This document shows positions 1-12,587 of a stretch of DNA of 64,000 nucleotides, one piece after another. Position 1 is the first letter of the stretch; every line of letters starts with the position of its first letter. A model generated the notes under the pieces. It was not told the origin of the DNA and ran no database searches. It saw only the letters and a program-made list of their open reading frames with translations. Source of the DNA: Dactylonectria macrodidyma (Eukaryota > Ascomycota > Sordariomycetes > Hypocreales > Nectriaceae); assembly GCA_020744425.1 (NCBI GenBank), contig JAGMUV010000009.1, positions 248,001 to 312,000 of the forward strand, read 5' to 3'. The position numbers were made by a program, and so were the translations under genes.

Positions 1-866
1 TCTGCGAAATAGCGGGCGAACGTTGCAGAGTTTGATGACAAGGCAGCATTGTTGAGGCAGGTTACTGAAATCTGCAGTCAAGTTAGCCTCTTAGTTCTCA
101 ATTCTTCTAACCACAGCCTCATCCACTCTATTAACCCGTCACTCTGTGAATATATCTGGTCATCATGCTTCAGCAATTCCAATATCGCCACATTTCCTGC
201 TCAATTAGTCGCTTGGGTGCAGTGTTAAGGCACAGTTTTGTCCCTTATTAGCGGCACATTTAACGCCATCATACAATATGGCTGGCCTACCAGCCTGAAT
301 CGCCAACACGAGATGCGGCCCGTCTGGCACGTCGGAACTCTCGAACGGCTTGTCTCGGTATTCTCGTATTCATTTTCTACTCACGACGCCAATGCAACAT
401 GGTCGACATCTCCATGGCCGACATCGGGTTGGCTTGCGCTTGTTGGCATTATTGCGCTCTCCATGGAAGGCCGACAGATGGGCTACTTTCGCCTTGCATT
501 CTCCGGTATGTTCACTGCTGTTGGGCCCGTGGCTTTCACGCAGGATTCCTGATTGTCGGATGTATTGGGAGAGAGCTTGAAGCCTTCAATATTTGGCTAG
601 ATAGCACGTTTTAAATATTTAGACAGGCAATGGAAGCCACTATACAAATTTCTCGTACGGTATACATAAGATAGCGGCAAAATTATCTCAGGCAGCCCAA
701 GGGTAGGCAGCAACACGCAGCCTGATGCTAACTGTCCAATAACGATTGCCATGCCGGTTGGAATAATGTTCATCCGTTTATCCATGCACAAGATCCCATG
801 CCCCCTCTCGCGTGGCGTCGCGTCAATCTTGCACCTTAATTTCACCTGTTTCAAGGTGCGGCAATC
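1..866. other. No gene recognised
   Basis: I see no coding region with recognisable protein character, no repeat and no RNA gene here. The open frames at 238-552, 350-580 and 399-614 overlap one another in different frames and read as low-quality shadows. Confidence 0.5.
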
Positions 867-1211
867 ATGTCCACCCACGCTGAGACACTGGGAGAAGAGC
901 TCGGCAACACCTCGCCATCTCAGAATCACTATTCAAGTGATGCATCGCCGAAGGCTGGACTTGGTGAGCTGTCACCAGTCCCACCGACTGCTGGAGCTGA
1001 GCCAGCGCCCTTGACTCACAATATAGCGCCGAAGCGAAAAAGGGCTGAAACACACAGCGATGCCACTGAAAGGACACAGCCTGTGTTCATGGAGCCACTA
1101 AATCAGGCTATAAACAACCGCGTCCAAGACATAAATGCTTCTGACCAAAGCCGAGTCCACGTGGGAAATAATTCAGCCCGAAGGGCGTTTTACTCAGTCA
1201 GAAAGAATTGA
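867..1211 (+). CDS. Hypothetical protein, 114 aa, unrecognised
   Basis: This is an uninterrupted ATG-to-TGA frame. The predicted protein is hydrophilic and rich in Ser, Pro, Thr and Asn, with a basic patch (PKRKRAE, residues about 55-61) that could act as a nuclear localisation signal. I recognise no domain, signal peptide or membrane segment. It lies about 500 bp before the Helitron reading frame and could be a short exon of a larger gene, a remnant, or a chance frame. The composition is typical of disordered fungal protein regions, which is weak support only. Confidence 0.22.
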   Translation: MSTHAETLGEELGNTSPSQNHYSSDASPKAGLGELSPVPPTAGAEPAPLTHNIAPKRKRAETHSDATERTQPVFMEPLNQAINNRVQDINASDQSRVHVGNNSARRAFYSVRKN

Positions 1212-1691
1212 GCATAAAACCTCCTCTGATTGGCTAATTGGCCTGGCCTTGCTCAACTCGTGCGCGAATTGGTCGGCTGTTAACGCCACCAAATGAAGGC
1301 CTCGCCAGAAACCACCCCCTGAGCGTTGACTAGGTAATAATAACTAGCGAGCTTAGCAAACTCTCCAAGAGCTTTCAGTTCTTCTTTTCTTCCATGCAAT
1401 CAATTTGTTAGGTTGCTAAGCACGATCCTGACTGAATAACCCCCGTGCCCCTTACTCCTTCCACTAACTTACATAGCGGCTGCTTCCCTTTTCTGTCGAA
1501 TCTATCAAACCCATCAGGTTGCTAACAGTATCTAGGTTGACATATTACCTCCGCAGCCAGCCTACCTCTCAAGATTCTCCGGTTACCCTGCCTCCGGGAA
1601 GCAGTGCAGTTTCCTCCCTGATCATTCAGACCTGATCTAACTACCTCAAAGACAGCCTCTCCATCGAGATCTATCACGGTATTAGACGTAA
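1212..1691. other. Gap before the Helitron frame; 5' end of element probably here
   Basis: No gene is recognised. The Helitron reading frame opens after a TAA at 1689-1691, so its leader and 5' terminus probably lie in this stretch. I could not identify a convincing TC 5' end. Confidence 0.3.
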
Positions 1692-4600
1692 GCCGTCGCA
1701 AAGCCCCCCTGCCCGAGCGATATCCAGCAGTCTAGGTGGGTAAGAGGTGGATACATATACGGCCAAATAGAGGACGATATACCCCAGGCAGTTCGAAACT
1801 GCCACACCTGCAAGCAAGACCTGCCCGAAGTCGAATTTCGAAGCGTCAAGGACCCTACGAAGTTTACAAGGGACTGTGCTAGCTATAGGGCACGCCGAAG
1901 GGAACGTGTAGCCGAATCCCGAGCCGCCGTTGCCGCCATGCGGAATATCGCCTTGAGGCTATCGCCACACAGAGCCACGAAAAGGACCGATTCTGTAGCT
2001 AACCTGACGCCTCCAAGGCGGACTGCGCCAACGCCTGCGTCTGTGCACGGCTCACAACCTCCTGCCACGCCTGCTTTATTCCGTGGCCTGGCGCCCGCAC
2101 TCCAGGGACTGCCTAGACCTCTGCTGGGCCCATCTACCCCAAGCACGGTGGAGGGACCTTCCCCTATCCCTCCTACCCTTAGCCTGCCAAGAGTAGTTCT
2201 GGGCACGCCGATTCCTCAAACGCCAATTCCTGAAGGCACTCTTCCAACGGCTCCTGTTGTGCTAGGCACGCCTATACCACAGGAATCGTTCCCTACCACT
2301 CCTTCATTACTGCCACAGGGTCATCGCCGCGGCCGCTATGCACGTCAAGGCATTTTTAACCCACGGCCACGGCCACAGCCTCAAGAGCGACAGTTCGATC
2401 AGATAGTTGATCCACCTTTTACAGGGGACCTTAACTTGCCTGCCCTTAGTGAGGAGGATCAGGCCCTTGTGCGGGAGTTCTATACTGCCCTGAACGACGA
2501 CAAGATGCATAGTTGCATTCGCTGCCGGGAGCATTAGTTCGATATAAAGCGAAATAGCTTGCAAATCTGCAGCCGCTGCATTAGTCAAGACAAGGAAAGA
2601 GCCCCTGACGAGCCCTACTTCTTTAGCGCTACGAATAACCTTGACTTTGGGGAAGTCCCTGGCAATTTACCTGATCTAACGATGGTTAAGGAGATGCTTA
2701 TTGCTAGGATTCACGTACACGTGAAGGTCCTACAGGTACGTGGCGCTCAATATAAATACCGCGGCCACGTTATCCACTTTCTTCGCAACGTTGGTAGGCT
2801 ATTTGAAGAGCTCCCAGTCCTACCTGAAGAGCTAGATATCGTACTCCTGCGGCCTCCTAATATGGAGGGCGACCCTCGCTTCCAGCAGCAGTTTGCTCGC
2901 GATTTCCGGGTACGCCGCTCATGCCTGTTAATTTGGCTGCATTACTTACAGCGCCACCACCCGGGCTATCGCGATATCGTCGTGAGCCAGGATCGCCTGC
3001 AACGGCTTCCTCTTGACGGCAGCATAGTTGATTCCGTTGCTAGCCAAGTGGCTGACATACCTGACGGCGAGGTCCCCCAAGGCCCTGTTGAGGAGGTAGT
3101 AGAAGAGGATCCTTACGATGCCGACGCATCAGCGATCCCGAATTTGCAGGTTACCGATACCGAATTAAACGCCCTGCAGTCCCGATTCCTTAATGGTACC
3201 CCTGACCCTGAGCGTATGGCTGATCTTGAGCATATGCCGCTTGGCGCGCAGGCTCAACACCAGATGCCGTTGCCTTCCATTCGCAGGACCCCTATCAACG
3301 AATTCAACCGTTCCCAGCCGCTGTTAACGCTCGCGTTCCCTACCCTCTACCCTGACGGCAAGGCGGACTTCGTGGAGCCTCGCCTACGGAGCATCACGTA
3401 CCAGGACTACCTTGCACATGCGATGAGATGGCAAGACGGACGTTTTGCCCGCCATAAGACGTGGCCCTTCGTCGCCCTCAACACGCTGTTACGTGCGCAG
3501 GTCCGAAAGCGAAGCAACTACTTCGTCAAGCAACACGAAGGCCGCCGTCAAGCCCTTACACGCGCTGACCTAGAGGAAGCGATGGCTAAGCCTGACGAGC
3601 CAGAGGCTCAGGCACTGATCCAGTCGATCACGCGCCAAGCCGCTGTAATCAGGGGCACCCGGCCGTATTGGTATAAGCAAAGGAAGGAATTGGAAGCATA
3701 TGCCTATAATCTAAGTAGGCCTGGCCTTTTCGCTACTGCAAGTGCAGCTGATTACCACTAGGAATCCCTATACCGTCATATGCCTCGATTCTATGAGTGG
3801 CAAGCAGCTCCTAAGGCGAGCCGGATGGCCCTGTCCCGGCAACTACTGCGAGACAACGCCCACATCGCCGCTTACCACTTCCATAAGCGTTATACGCTGT
3901 TTAGAACTATTGTCCTGAAGCAGAAGTTTAACCTAACGGACTTTTAGGGTCGCTACGAGTGGCAGGGCAGGGGGTCCAGTCACCACCACGGCCTCTATTG
4001 GTTAAATAGCCATCCAGACTTAGATCCTGACAATGATCAGTCCCGGGAGCGATTCGCCCATATCTGGGGATATCACGTATCTGCTATTAACCCAGAGACT
4101 CAGCGAATACAGGCGCCTGGGGAAGGGAACCCCCTGATCCTTAATCTATTACAGCAGCCCCTTACCGTTAGGTTCCTATCAATAGTAGTTAACCGCGTGC
4201 AACGACACCGCTATAGTAACTATTATATGCAGCTCAATAAACATACCAAGCAGGTCGAGTGCCGCTTTGGATTTCCTCACGGACAACGCCTACTAGCCTC
4301 CCTAGACAAGGTTCCTCATTCTAAGCACTGGAGCTTCAGAGGCGAGCGGAATGATAGCCAGATTAACCACTATAACCGCTTGCTTACAATTGCGTAGCTG
4401 GCCAATACAGATATCTCCCCCTGCACGAGCCTACAGCAAGTAATCGATTACGCAGCTAAATACTGCTCCAAGTCAGAAAAGAAAAGTGAGTCTTTTGCCC
4501 AGATTGGGAAAGCCCTAATGCCCCGGGTCAAGGACCATAACCCCCTTATTTCCTTCACGTCAAAGCTCCTAAATCAGCTAGTTGCTGAGCGGGATTACTC

Positions 4601-6788
4601 AAAGCAGGAGGTTTGCCACTTGCTCCTCGGCCTGCCGTTACAGGAGGGCTCACGAACCTGCCTATATGTTGATTGCCGTAATCCTGACAAGCATTCCCGC
4701 TCCCTACGGCTCGACGGCGATGAGGTTAACGAGGCCCCCAACGTCTACGAAAAGTACTATCGACGCCCAGAAGCCCTAGAGGACCTGACCTATGTTTCCT
4801 TTCTTAAATACTGGAATTTCCGCTCTAGGGACCCTTCTATGTGGAAGCAATGGCAGCCAGGCAACGTTAACGGCAGGCCTCGTGTATTGGTCTACTTTCC
4901 TCGCTATCAGGCTGATCCAGAAGGTCAACAGTGGCCAGATTACTGCCGCGTAAAGCTAACATTGAACCACCCACATCGTCGGCTTAATGAGCTCCTCACA
5001 TTTGACGGCCAGCGTTTTAATTCTCACGCTCAGGCCTTCTCCTATTGTTGGCAGCACCACAGTCATGGTAATGACCATTACGGCTAGCCAAAAGAGGCTC
5101 GACTACAGCCTCAAGAGGATCAGTACGAGGCTCTGCCTGTGGAGGAAGAATTTGATGACGAAGACTGGATTCGTCTCGCCGCCCTTTTACCTGACAACCC
5201 CCTTACCCAGGAAGGTCTTGACCTACTTGGCCGCCGCGATATCAACGTTAATTACGACTGGACACGGCATGTAGGTACTTATCCGGAACTTCGAGACAGT
5301 TACTGGAAAGACCTTATCGCTAGCCACCCTATAGCCAACGATGTGGAGGTCCTTGGCCCTCACTGGCGTGATCAGCTGAACCCACAACAACGGCTCGTAT
5401 ACGACACCTTCATAGGCCACTTCCAGGCGCAAAGTCTTACTCAAATCCTTCTCCACGTTGACGGCGGTGGTGGCACAGGCAAGTCCTTCCTTATCAAGGT
5501 GCTATCCTCCCATCTCCAGGCGGCTGCCCTACCGAATCCTAGCCCTATTTGTCGCGTAGCGCCAACAGGCGTTGCGAGTAACCAGATACAAGGCAGCACC
5601 ATTCATTCGTTACTACGCCTCCCAGTAGGTGGTACTTTTACCGACCTTCCCCCAGCCGACGCGGCCGCCCTTCAGTCCCGCCTACGGCACGTCAAATACC
5701 TCGTTATCGATGAAAAGAGCATGCTAGGGCTTGAGCAGCTAGCGCGGATCGATTCCCGCCTGCGGCAGGCCTTTCCACAGCGTAGCCTCGAGTTCTTTGG
5801 TGGCGTGAGCGTCTTGCTGGTGGGCGATTTCTTCCAGTTACCACCCGTCCGGCAAAAGCCGCTGTATTCGACTAGCACCAGCCTGTCTCCGCTAGAAAGG
5901 AGAGGGCAGGTGGCCTACCGGTTATTTGACCGCACCGTCTTCCTGACCACGGTGCAGCGCCAAACTGGCGATGATCAGGCCCAGTTCCGTCAGGCATTGC
6001 AGGAACTGCGTGAAGTTCAGTTATCTATACCGTCATAGAACCTCCTTAGTAATCGGGTACAGGCCAAGCTAACACAGAGCGAGATTGACAGCTTCAGGGC
6101 CGCTTTGCGGGTGTATTCTACAAAGGCCCGGGTCAACGAGTACAATTACGAGCATATGGTGCACCTCAACGACCCGGCAGTACAGGTGGAGGCAAAGAAT
6201 CGGAGCAACGGCGCGGAGCAGGCGCCAAGCGACAAAGCTGGCAACCTATCTAACAGATTCCCTGTTACTAAAGGCGCCAGAGTGATGCTTACGACTAATC
6301 TATGGCAGCCAGTTGGCCTAGTTAACAGTGCGCAGGGCACTGTATACGACATCGCCTGGAACGCAGGCACTAACCCATGGGAAGAACCCCCGGCGGTTAT
6401 TATGGTGGATTTCGATAGCTACGACGGGCCGCCGTATCTAACAACGAACGAGGGCAGGAAAATCGTACCCATCCTTCCAGTCACGCGTGATTTCCTAGTG
6501 GGCAACAAGACCTGCACTCGCACGCAGTTTCCCCTGATCGTGGCGTTTGCTATCACCGTTCACAAATGCCAGAGCCTAACGAAGGATCAAATAGTTACTG
6601 ACCTCGCCACACGCGACTTCCAGGCCGGTATTAGCTATGTTGCTGTCTCACGGGTAACCTCGCTGCAGGGCTTACTCCTTAAGGCGCCTTTCGATCGTCA
6701 GAGCCTCTATAACCACACGCCCACGGAAGGTTCATGTGCCTGTGTTTCCTACGTGCTGCGTTTACGGCTAACTATAAGGCAGGGATGA
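1692..6788 (+). pseudogene. Helitron Rep/PIF1 helicase, six in-frame TAG stops
   Basis: One reading frame runs from 1692 to a TGA at 6786-6788, broken only by TAG at 2535, 3759, 3945, 4395, 5085 and 6036; no indel is needed to keep homology continuous. In order it encodes a Cys-rich N-terminus (CHTC, near 1800), a Pro-rich linker, a DUF6570-like region (about 2560-2900), a Helitron-like N domain (3290-3530), and the Rep HUH motif (SSHHHG, about 3970) with the AAKYCSK tyrosine motif (near 4460). The PIF1 helicase follows: Walker A GGGGTGKS (5464-5487), Walker B LVIDEKSM, GDFFQLPPV and ITVHKCQS (about 6550). First ATG in frame is at 1938. A 27-codon tail in another frame (6785-6868) may be the original C-terminus. 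Such a protein would nick and unwind DNA for rolling-circle transposition. As sequenced it is inactive unless TAG is read through. Confidence 0.85.
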
Positions 6789-7040
6789 AGATGCGCCTCG
6801 TTGACCAACAACGCCGTCAGGCTCAACAGCTGACCGAGCCACCGTATCCACCACTCTACCTTGACTAGACGACGTCTTCCTATAAGCTACATAGAAAGGG
6901 GAGGTTCGATATATGGTATATAGTTAGATTCGGCCTCTCAGGAAGCGGTAGAGGAACCCCTGACTATCAGCCAACTCCCACTGCAGGCTTGACGCGGCTT
7001 TAACAGCTAGTTGCGCCGCAGGCGAAAGGGGGGGTTCTAG
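1692..7040 (+). mobile_element. Helitron-type rolling-circle transposon (degenerate)
   Basis: The element is identified by its coding content: a zinc-ribbon-like N-terminus, a DUF6570-like segment, a Helitron-like N domain, a Rep (HUH) domain and a PIF1-type helicase. The ends are tentative. At the 3' side a short inverted repeat (GCGGC 6994-6998, GCCGC 7015-7019) precedes CTAG at 7037-7040, in the style of a Helitron 3' end (hairpin then CTRR). A second G/C-tract inverted repeat (7027-7034 against 7045-7050) overlaps it. The spacing of hairpin to CTAG is longer than usual, so the exact terminus is uncertain. No second copy exists in this window. Confidence 0.72.
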
Positions 7041-7238
7041 AAATCCCCCTATGAAAATTGAATTGCAGGTATACGGTATTACCCTTTGGGCTGGATATTC
7101 AGCCGTTAAGCCCCTTGCCTTGGCAACTTAACGGGTGTTCGAAGTATTTTAACTATTACAGCCTCCCAAAAATGGTAACGTCCCCCGTCAAGAAGTCATT
7201 GGATAGTTGCAAAAGACTGACTTCGACGTACCCACTAA
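6869..7238. other. Helitron 3' flank and junction to the NACHT gene
   Basis: This stretch holds the candidate Helitron terminus (hairpins and CTAG near 6994-7050) and about 190 bp of sequence with no recognisable coding content before the NACHT frame opens after a TAA at 7236-7238. Confidence 0.4.
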
Positions 7239-10200
7239 AAGGATGAGGAGTGCATGAGACACCTACACGTCATCAACCCCGAAACTCACAAGAAGGAGAT
7301 TGAAAAGACCAAAGGCGGCTTGCTCAAAGATTCGTACGATTGGATTCTGAATCACGAAGATTTTCAGCAATTCCGAAATGACCCCGAAAGACGATTGCTT
7401 TGGATAAAAGGCGATCCTGGCAAGGGAAAGACTATGCTGCTTTGCGGTATCATCGACGAGTTGTCCAAAGAGCCGTCACGGCTGACATCATTCTACTTCT
7501 GTCAAGCCACCGACACCAAACTGAGAAAGGCGACATCTGTAGTCCGAGGACTCATCTGGCTTCTTTGCAAGAAGAAACCAGAACTTATTTCTTGCGTCAG
7601 GGCCAAGTACGATATTGAAGGCGAGAAGATATTTGATGGGTTTTGTGCCCTAGAGTCTTTGAAGGAGATCCTCACCAACATGATCGAGCATAAAACCATG
7701 CAGAATGCAGTACTTATTGTTGATGCTTTGGACGAGTGCGCGGAAGATGACAGACGAGATCTCATTAGCCTTATTCTCAAGCTCTCCAGCATGTCTCCCG
7801 CGAACTGGATTGTTTCGAGCCGCAACTGGCCGGCGATTGAGGAGCAATTTTTACTGACCTCAAATGTCAGAATTGTTCTGGAACTGAACAAAGACGCGAT
7901 CAGCGAGGCAGTAAAGATGTATATTCAGAAAAAGGTGGACGAACTGGGGTTTAAAAAAAGATATGATGTGGCAACGAAACAGGCTGTCTTTGAAACTCTG
8001 CTTGTCAAATCTGAGAATACCTTTCTTTGGGTAGGATTGGCATGTCGAGAGTTGTCAGAGGTCAGTCTGCGCCATACCATGGCCAAGCTAAGCTCTGTGC
8101 CGAGAGGAATGAACCAGATGTATGAACGCATGCTCGAAAAAATCTGGCACTCGGATGACCGCGACATTTGTCGAGACCTTCTTGCCACAGCTTGCATCGC
8201 GTATCGTCCAGTCACAATGGACGAGCTTTGTGTTCTTGCGCCAGATCTCAAAGACTTTGACTCCGAGGTGTTGGAAGAAATCGTGAAAGAATGTGGCTCA
8301 TTCCTTGCTCTGGAAAACAGAGTCATCAACTTCGTTCATCAAACAGCGAAGGATTTCCTCATGCGTAAGGCAGAACAGGTTTTCCGTTTCGATATCACGC
8401 ATCACCACCGAACCCTATTCCAACGATCTATGGAAGCTTTGATTGGGCTTAAACGGAATATCTATGATTTGAAGCACGTGGGAATACTTCTTGAAGAGGT
8501 TGTTTTCCCTGATCCCGATCCCTTATCTCATCTTCGATACTCCGCTTTGTACTGGATCGACCATCTTGAGCAAGTAGGGGAGAGGAAGTTGTCGGATGAC
8601 GAGGCAGTGGATCGGTTCATTAGAAAGAAGTTCCTCACTTGGCTCGAGGCTATGAGTCTTCAGAGCAAGATGCCTGAAGCAGCAAAGGCATTGGTGAAGC
8701 TTGGAGAGATAATAGTAGGTTTGAAGACAAGTTTCAAAGACAGGATGCGGAGACTAATATATTTTTAGCGAAACACGTTGGTTCGAGGACTGGAGGATCT
8801 TGTCGAAGATGGGCAACGATTTGCCCTCACTCATAGACCTGGGATTGAGATTGCACCTCTTCAAGTGTATGCATCTGCTCTTTTGTTCAGTCCCACCAAT
8901 AGCCTGATCAGAAAGCTGTTCGAAGAAGACGAGTTAGATTGGATCGCAATCAAGCCGCAAATGGACGAAAACTGGGATGCATGCATCCAGACACTCGAGT
9001 GTGGTATAACAGCCAAATCGCTGGCCATCTCATCTGATGGTAGGCGACTTGCGACAGGTAATGACAGGTATTTAGGGTTCTGGGATATGCACCCTAGCGA
9101 GTGTGTTGGATCCCTCAACTTATCTGAACATTTTGACAATGCTTCCATCACCTCAATTGCTTTATCGAAGGATGGCAATCGAGCTGTGGTGGCTGTGTTC
9201 GTATATGAGAAAGAGAAAGATGACCAAGAAGACGAAGAGGAAAACTTTGAAATCGGCATCTGGGATGTGGGCGCGGAGCAATTCTCGCATTGGCTTCGGG
9301 GACACCAAGGAATAGTTGAAGACGCTCATTTCTCGCCGGATGGGAAACTGATTGCGACATGCTCGAATGATAAAACAATCAAGATTTGGGATGCAGTTGT
9401 GCTTCGCTGCATACGAACGCTATATGGGCACGATTCAGACGTAGAATCGCTTTCATTTTCGGGCGATGGTGCGCAACTGGCATCGCATTCACACGATAAA
9501 ACCGTGAAAGTGTGGGATGTCGCCACTGGCACATGTACATGGACTCTGCAGAGTTTGGGCGGTAATGGCTCCTGGGTCACACAAATGAGGCCAGTGGTCT
9601 TTATTGAAGCAGGGCTCTTGGCCTCGGCCGCAGGCTATGACATCAAAATATGGAATGCAGCAACTGGCATCTGTGTGCAGACCATCAGGGATAGCACAGA
9701 CGGCGGTGTTTACTCGATCATCGCTCTAGGGGGTGGCCGGCTCTTTGCCTCGACAACCAATAATGGCAAGATCAAAGTGTGGGATATCGAAGGAGTTTGC
9801 ATCCAGACCTTCCTAGTCCACAACAATTGGCCAACAGCAGTGGTAGCAATTTCGAGCGGCGACCTCTTAGCGTCTGGATCTGGCCAAGGCACAGTCAAGT
9901 TCTGGGATATGAAACAAATGCTGTCTGCGCAGAAGATTGAGAACCACAGCCCATCCTATTGTGTCAAATTTTCACCTAATGGCCAATGTCTTGTGTCTCG
10001 TGGACGCATGAAGCTGAATATCTCGGATGCACGCAACGGCACTCATATTTCGGCAATAAAGAATCCTCTTGCGGACACGAGGTTCCATACACCTACCTTC
10101 TCCCCTGACGGCCGGTGGCTTCTGGATTGCCAAATTAGTACAACCCTCAACGTCTGGAACATGGCTAATTTGACACTGACCCTGTCCCTTCACTGCATTG

Positions 10201-11102
10201 GTCAGTGGAATAACCCGCATGCTGTCTTCTCCTATGATGGACGGCTTATCGCAGTACGCTCCAACAAGAAATCAATTGAGGTTTGGGAAATAGAAACACG
10301 CACTCATATCCAGACATTCTTTATCATGGCCACAGGGATGGTCTTTTCATTTGATAGCAAACACCTCGCCTTCGCCACAAGCGAGCAAGTTCAAATCTGG
10401 GACATTTCGAAAGGGACATTGATACAAATTTTCCAGCATGGAACTCCCGGTAGTCGAAGTACATTATCCATGAATGCCGACTCGCTCGCTATGCTAGGCA
10501 TTGAAATCATCCTGGAACCGCCGCGCAGCTCCATGCTGAGCAACGTCACTATCAATGCCTGGAAACTTGACACGGGTACCTCGCTTCGTTATATCCGCCG
10601 GTCCCATGTTAGTAGTCTGAAGACACCCTCAATGGCGTTGTCACGAAATGGCAAATGGCTTGTAGCTGGTATTTCCAGAGAGCTCATAGTCTGGAACGTC
10701 GACACTGGAACTCTCATGCTATCCGTCGACGTACCGCCTGATATCCTGTGGTTTCGATTCGATGAAGCCAAAAGCTCGAAACTTCATACCCCGTTTGGCA
10801 TTATTGACTTGGATATATCCCTTGCATCAGGAACTTGGGCGAACGGTATGCCCCAGAGGTTCGATTATGGCGGCTATAGTTGTGAGGACCCTTGGATCTT
10901 AAGAGGTAGTGAAAGGGTTCTTTGGCTACCCCCGGAATTTCGAAAAGGAGATGCAAGAAGATGGAAGAGTGCGATTGACGTGATGGGATCGGCCGTTGCA
11001 ATCAGCCCCGAGAGTACCGGGCGCGAATTCATGATACGGTTTAAACCAGAGGACCTGTCGCCTATCGAACCACGAGTCTCTCGTTCTGGCTCTAGGTTTT
11101 GA
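7239..11102 (+). pseudogene. NACHT-WD40 (HET-E/HET-D-like) NLR, 5' truncated, one TAG
   Basis: Residues numbered from the ATG at 7254 show a NACHT P-loop GDPGKGKT (53-60) and Walker B LIVDALDE (154-161), preceded by the TKGGLL...SYDWIL lead-in typical of fungal NWD proteins. The frame stops at TAG 8766-8768 and continues in the same frame (8769-11102) with the linker normally following NACHT and about 13 WD40 blades ending in WDV, WDM, WDI or variants. Blades are diverged from one another, unlike the near-identical repeats of HET-E itself. Homologues carry an N-terminal effector or sensor domain (HeLo, HET, goodbye or patatin types). None is visible here; the frame opens immediately before the NACHT lead-in and the Helitron end lies about 200 bp upstream. 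Known family role: nucleotide-dependent nonself recognition and cell death. This copy is most likely dead. Confidence 0.85.
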
Positions 11103-12587
11103 TCTTTTCTATGCCCTAGATCCTAAGGGCATGGTCATGTTCGCAGCTGTGGAGGAAACGTTTCTATTCTCCAGTTTAAATGGCTGGGACTGATTTCAGT
11201 TGTGGGTTTTGGGGTGGGATTTAGATTTCGAGCTGCATCTAGATAGCTATCTTGCCTACCGCTTCAGCATAAGTAGACAGAGAATAAGTTGTAAGGCTGG
11301 GGAAGATAACGAGGAACTGATGTTGATGTTGCGTTTCAATTCAAGGAAATAAATAGTCTTCGGGCTAGCACGGGTGATCAACTTACCCATCATGGATACC
11401 ACTAAGGAGCCCAGCGAGCTCGAAAGTAAGCATAATCGCTTCTCGATTTCGTGTTCCATCTTGATCTCGCTCGTTGTCAAGGGTGTTAAAGAATATCGAC
11501 AGGTGAACAGTTAGGTGTTAATTTAGCCATCAGATTCCGACAGCTAGACAAGAGACGAAGAGACTTCACAGAAATGGACGTTGGATCATAAGTCAATTGA
11601 CAATAGCCACTTACACTCACATAATTATTTCTGAAGATCAAAATCAAGATGACATGTCATTCTCAGGAGGTAGGATAGCAAAGCTTCATCAAGCCACTTA
11701 CTCCCTATTGGCAGCTTACCTCCTGTAGAAACTCGACCTTGCTTTTATACGCCATCTATTATAAAACTTCAGTATGAGGCAGTCTCAGTCTTCTTATTAA
11801 ATATGATGGATGCTATTAGGGCTATATGGTCTTGCAATGAGAGCTATATCTGTTATTCTATCAAAATAGAAAGACTTTACTTCTCATGCTACCTTACTGA
11901 CTTATAGAGCTCTCTCTTAGTAAATTATGGCGTAACGTTAACTATTATTACTCTTGCTACGCTTTAGAGTAGTAAAATTAAAGCACTCTTAGAATGGTGT
12001 TTTAGTAGAAGCTCTTATACTTCCGTTTTACTTAAATTAAATTGACAGTTATTTCGCGAATGGGAAATGAGAAGTAAATGAAGCATTAAGAGTAGTACTG
12101 ATATATATATAGATTGGGCCTAGTAAGTTTTATCAAAGACATATCTCAAGTTAGACTAACCCATTATTACTCTAAGAATGACGCTTTGATTTAACTCAAA
12201 GCTTATCAGGTGTGTTTACTAAGTTAATGTTACGTTTCTGTCATATGAGTCACGTGGCAGTCTACAGACAATTTCTATCTGAGAGGAACTGCCAGGGTCC
12301 AGAGTAGACCGGAATTCGCAAGTAAAGTGCTTCGTTTGTTGAAATTTCGGGGACAAGAGCATATCCGAGATGCCGCACTCGCATTGCGCTTCCAGACGGC
12401 ATTTAGCTGTAAATATAACATCAGGATGTTATAATGGTGATCAAAGTAGTAGAACAGGTCGTGAGTATTCAAAATATGTACAGACAACTGTTTACGGCAC
12501 AAGAACTTAGTCTTGCTCAAACCACACTTCACTATACCCCAGCCATCAATTGCTTTCGATAGCGTATTGCCGCTTAGTGAGTGAACT
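11103..12587. other. Gene-free, partly A+T-rich stretch
   Basis: No coding region is recognised. From about 11760 to 12250 the sequence becomes visibly A+T-rich and TpA-rich, in contrast to the flanking genes. That is compatible with an old repeat altered by C-to-T mutation (RIP-like), but no transposon protein can be read from it. Confidence 0.45.

Noticed and set aside
1938..6788. Programmed TAG readthrough making a functional Helitron protein
   Set aside because: Contexts after the seven TAGs have nothing in common, none is the CTA-type leaky context, and ordinary genes in the window terminate with TAG. Decay is the simpler reading.
8535..8545. CGATACTCCGC in the NACHT-WD40 gene as a sixth regulator site
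   Set aside because: It lacks the second CGG (reads CGA) and lies within coding sequence. The similar CGGAGTATCGA at 57533 in an MFS exon is rejected for the same reason.
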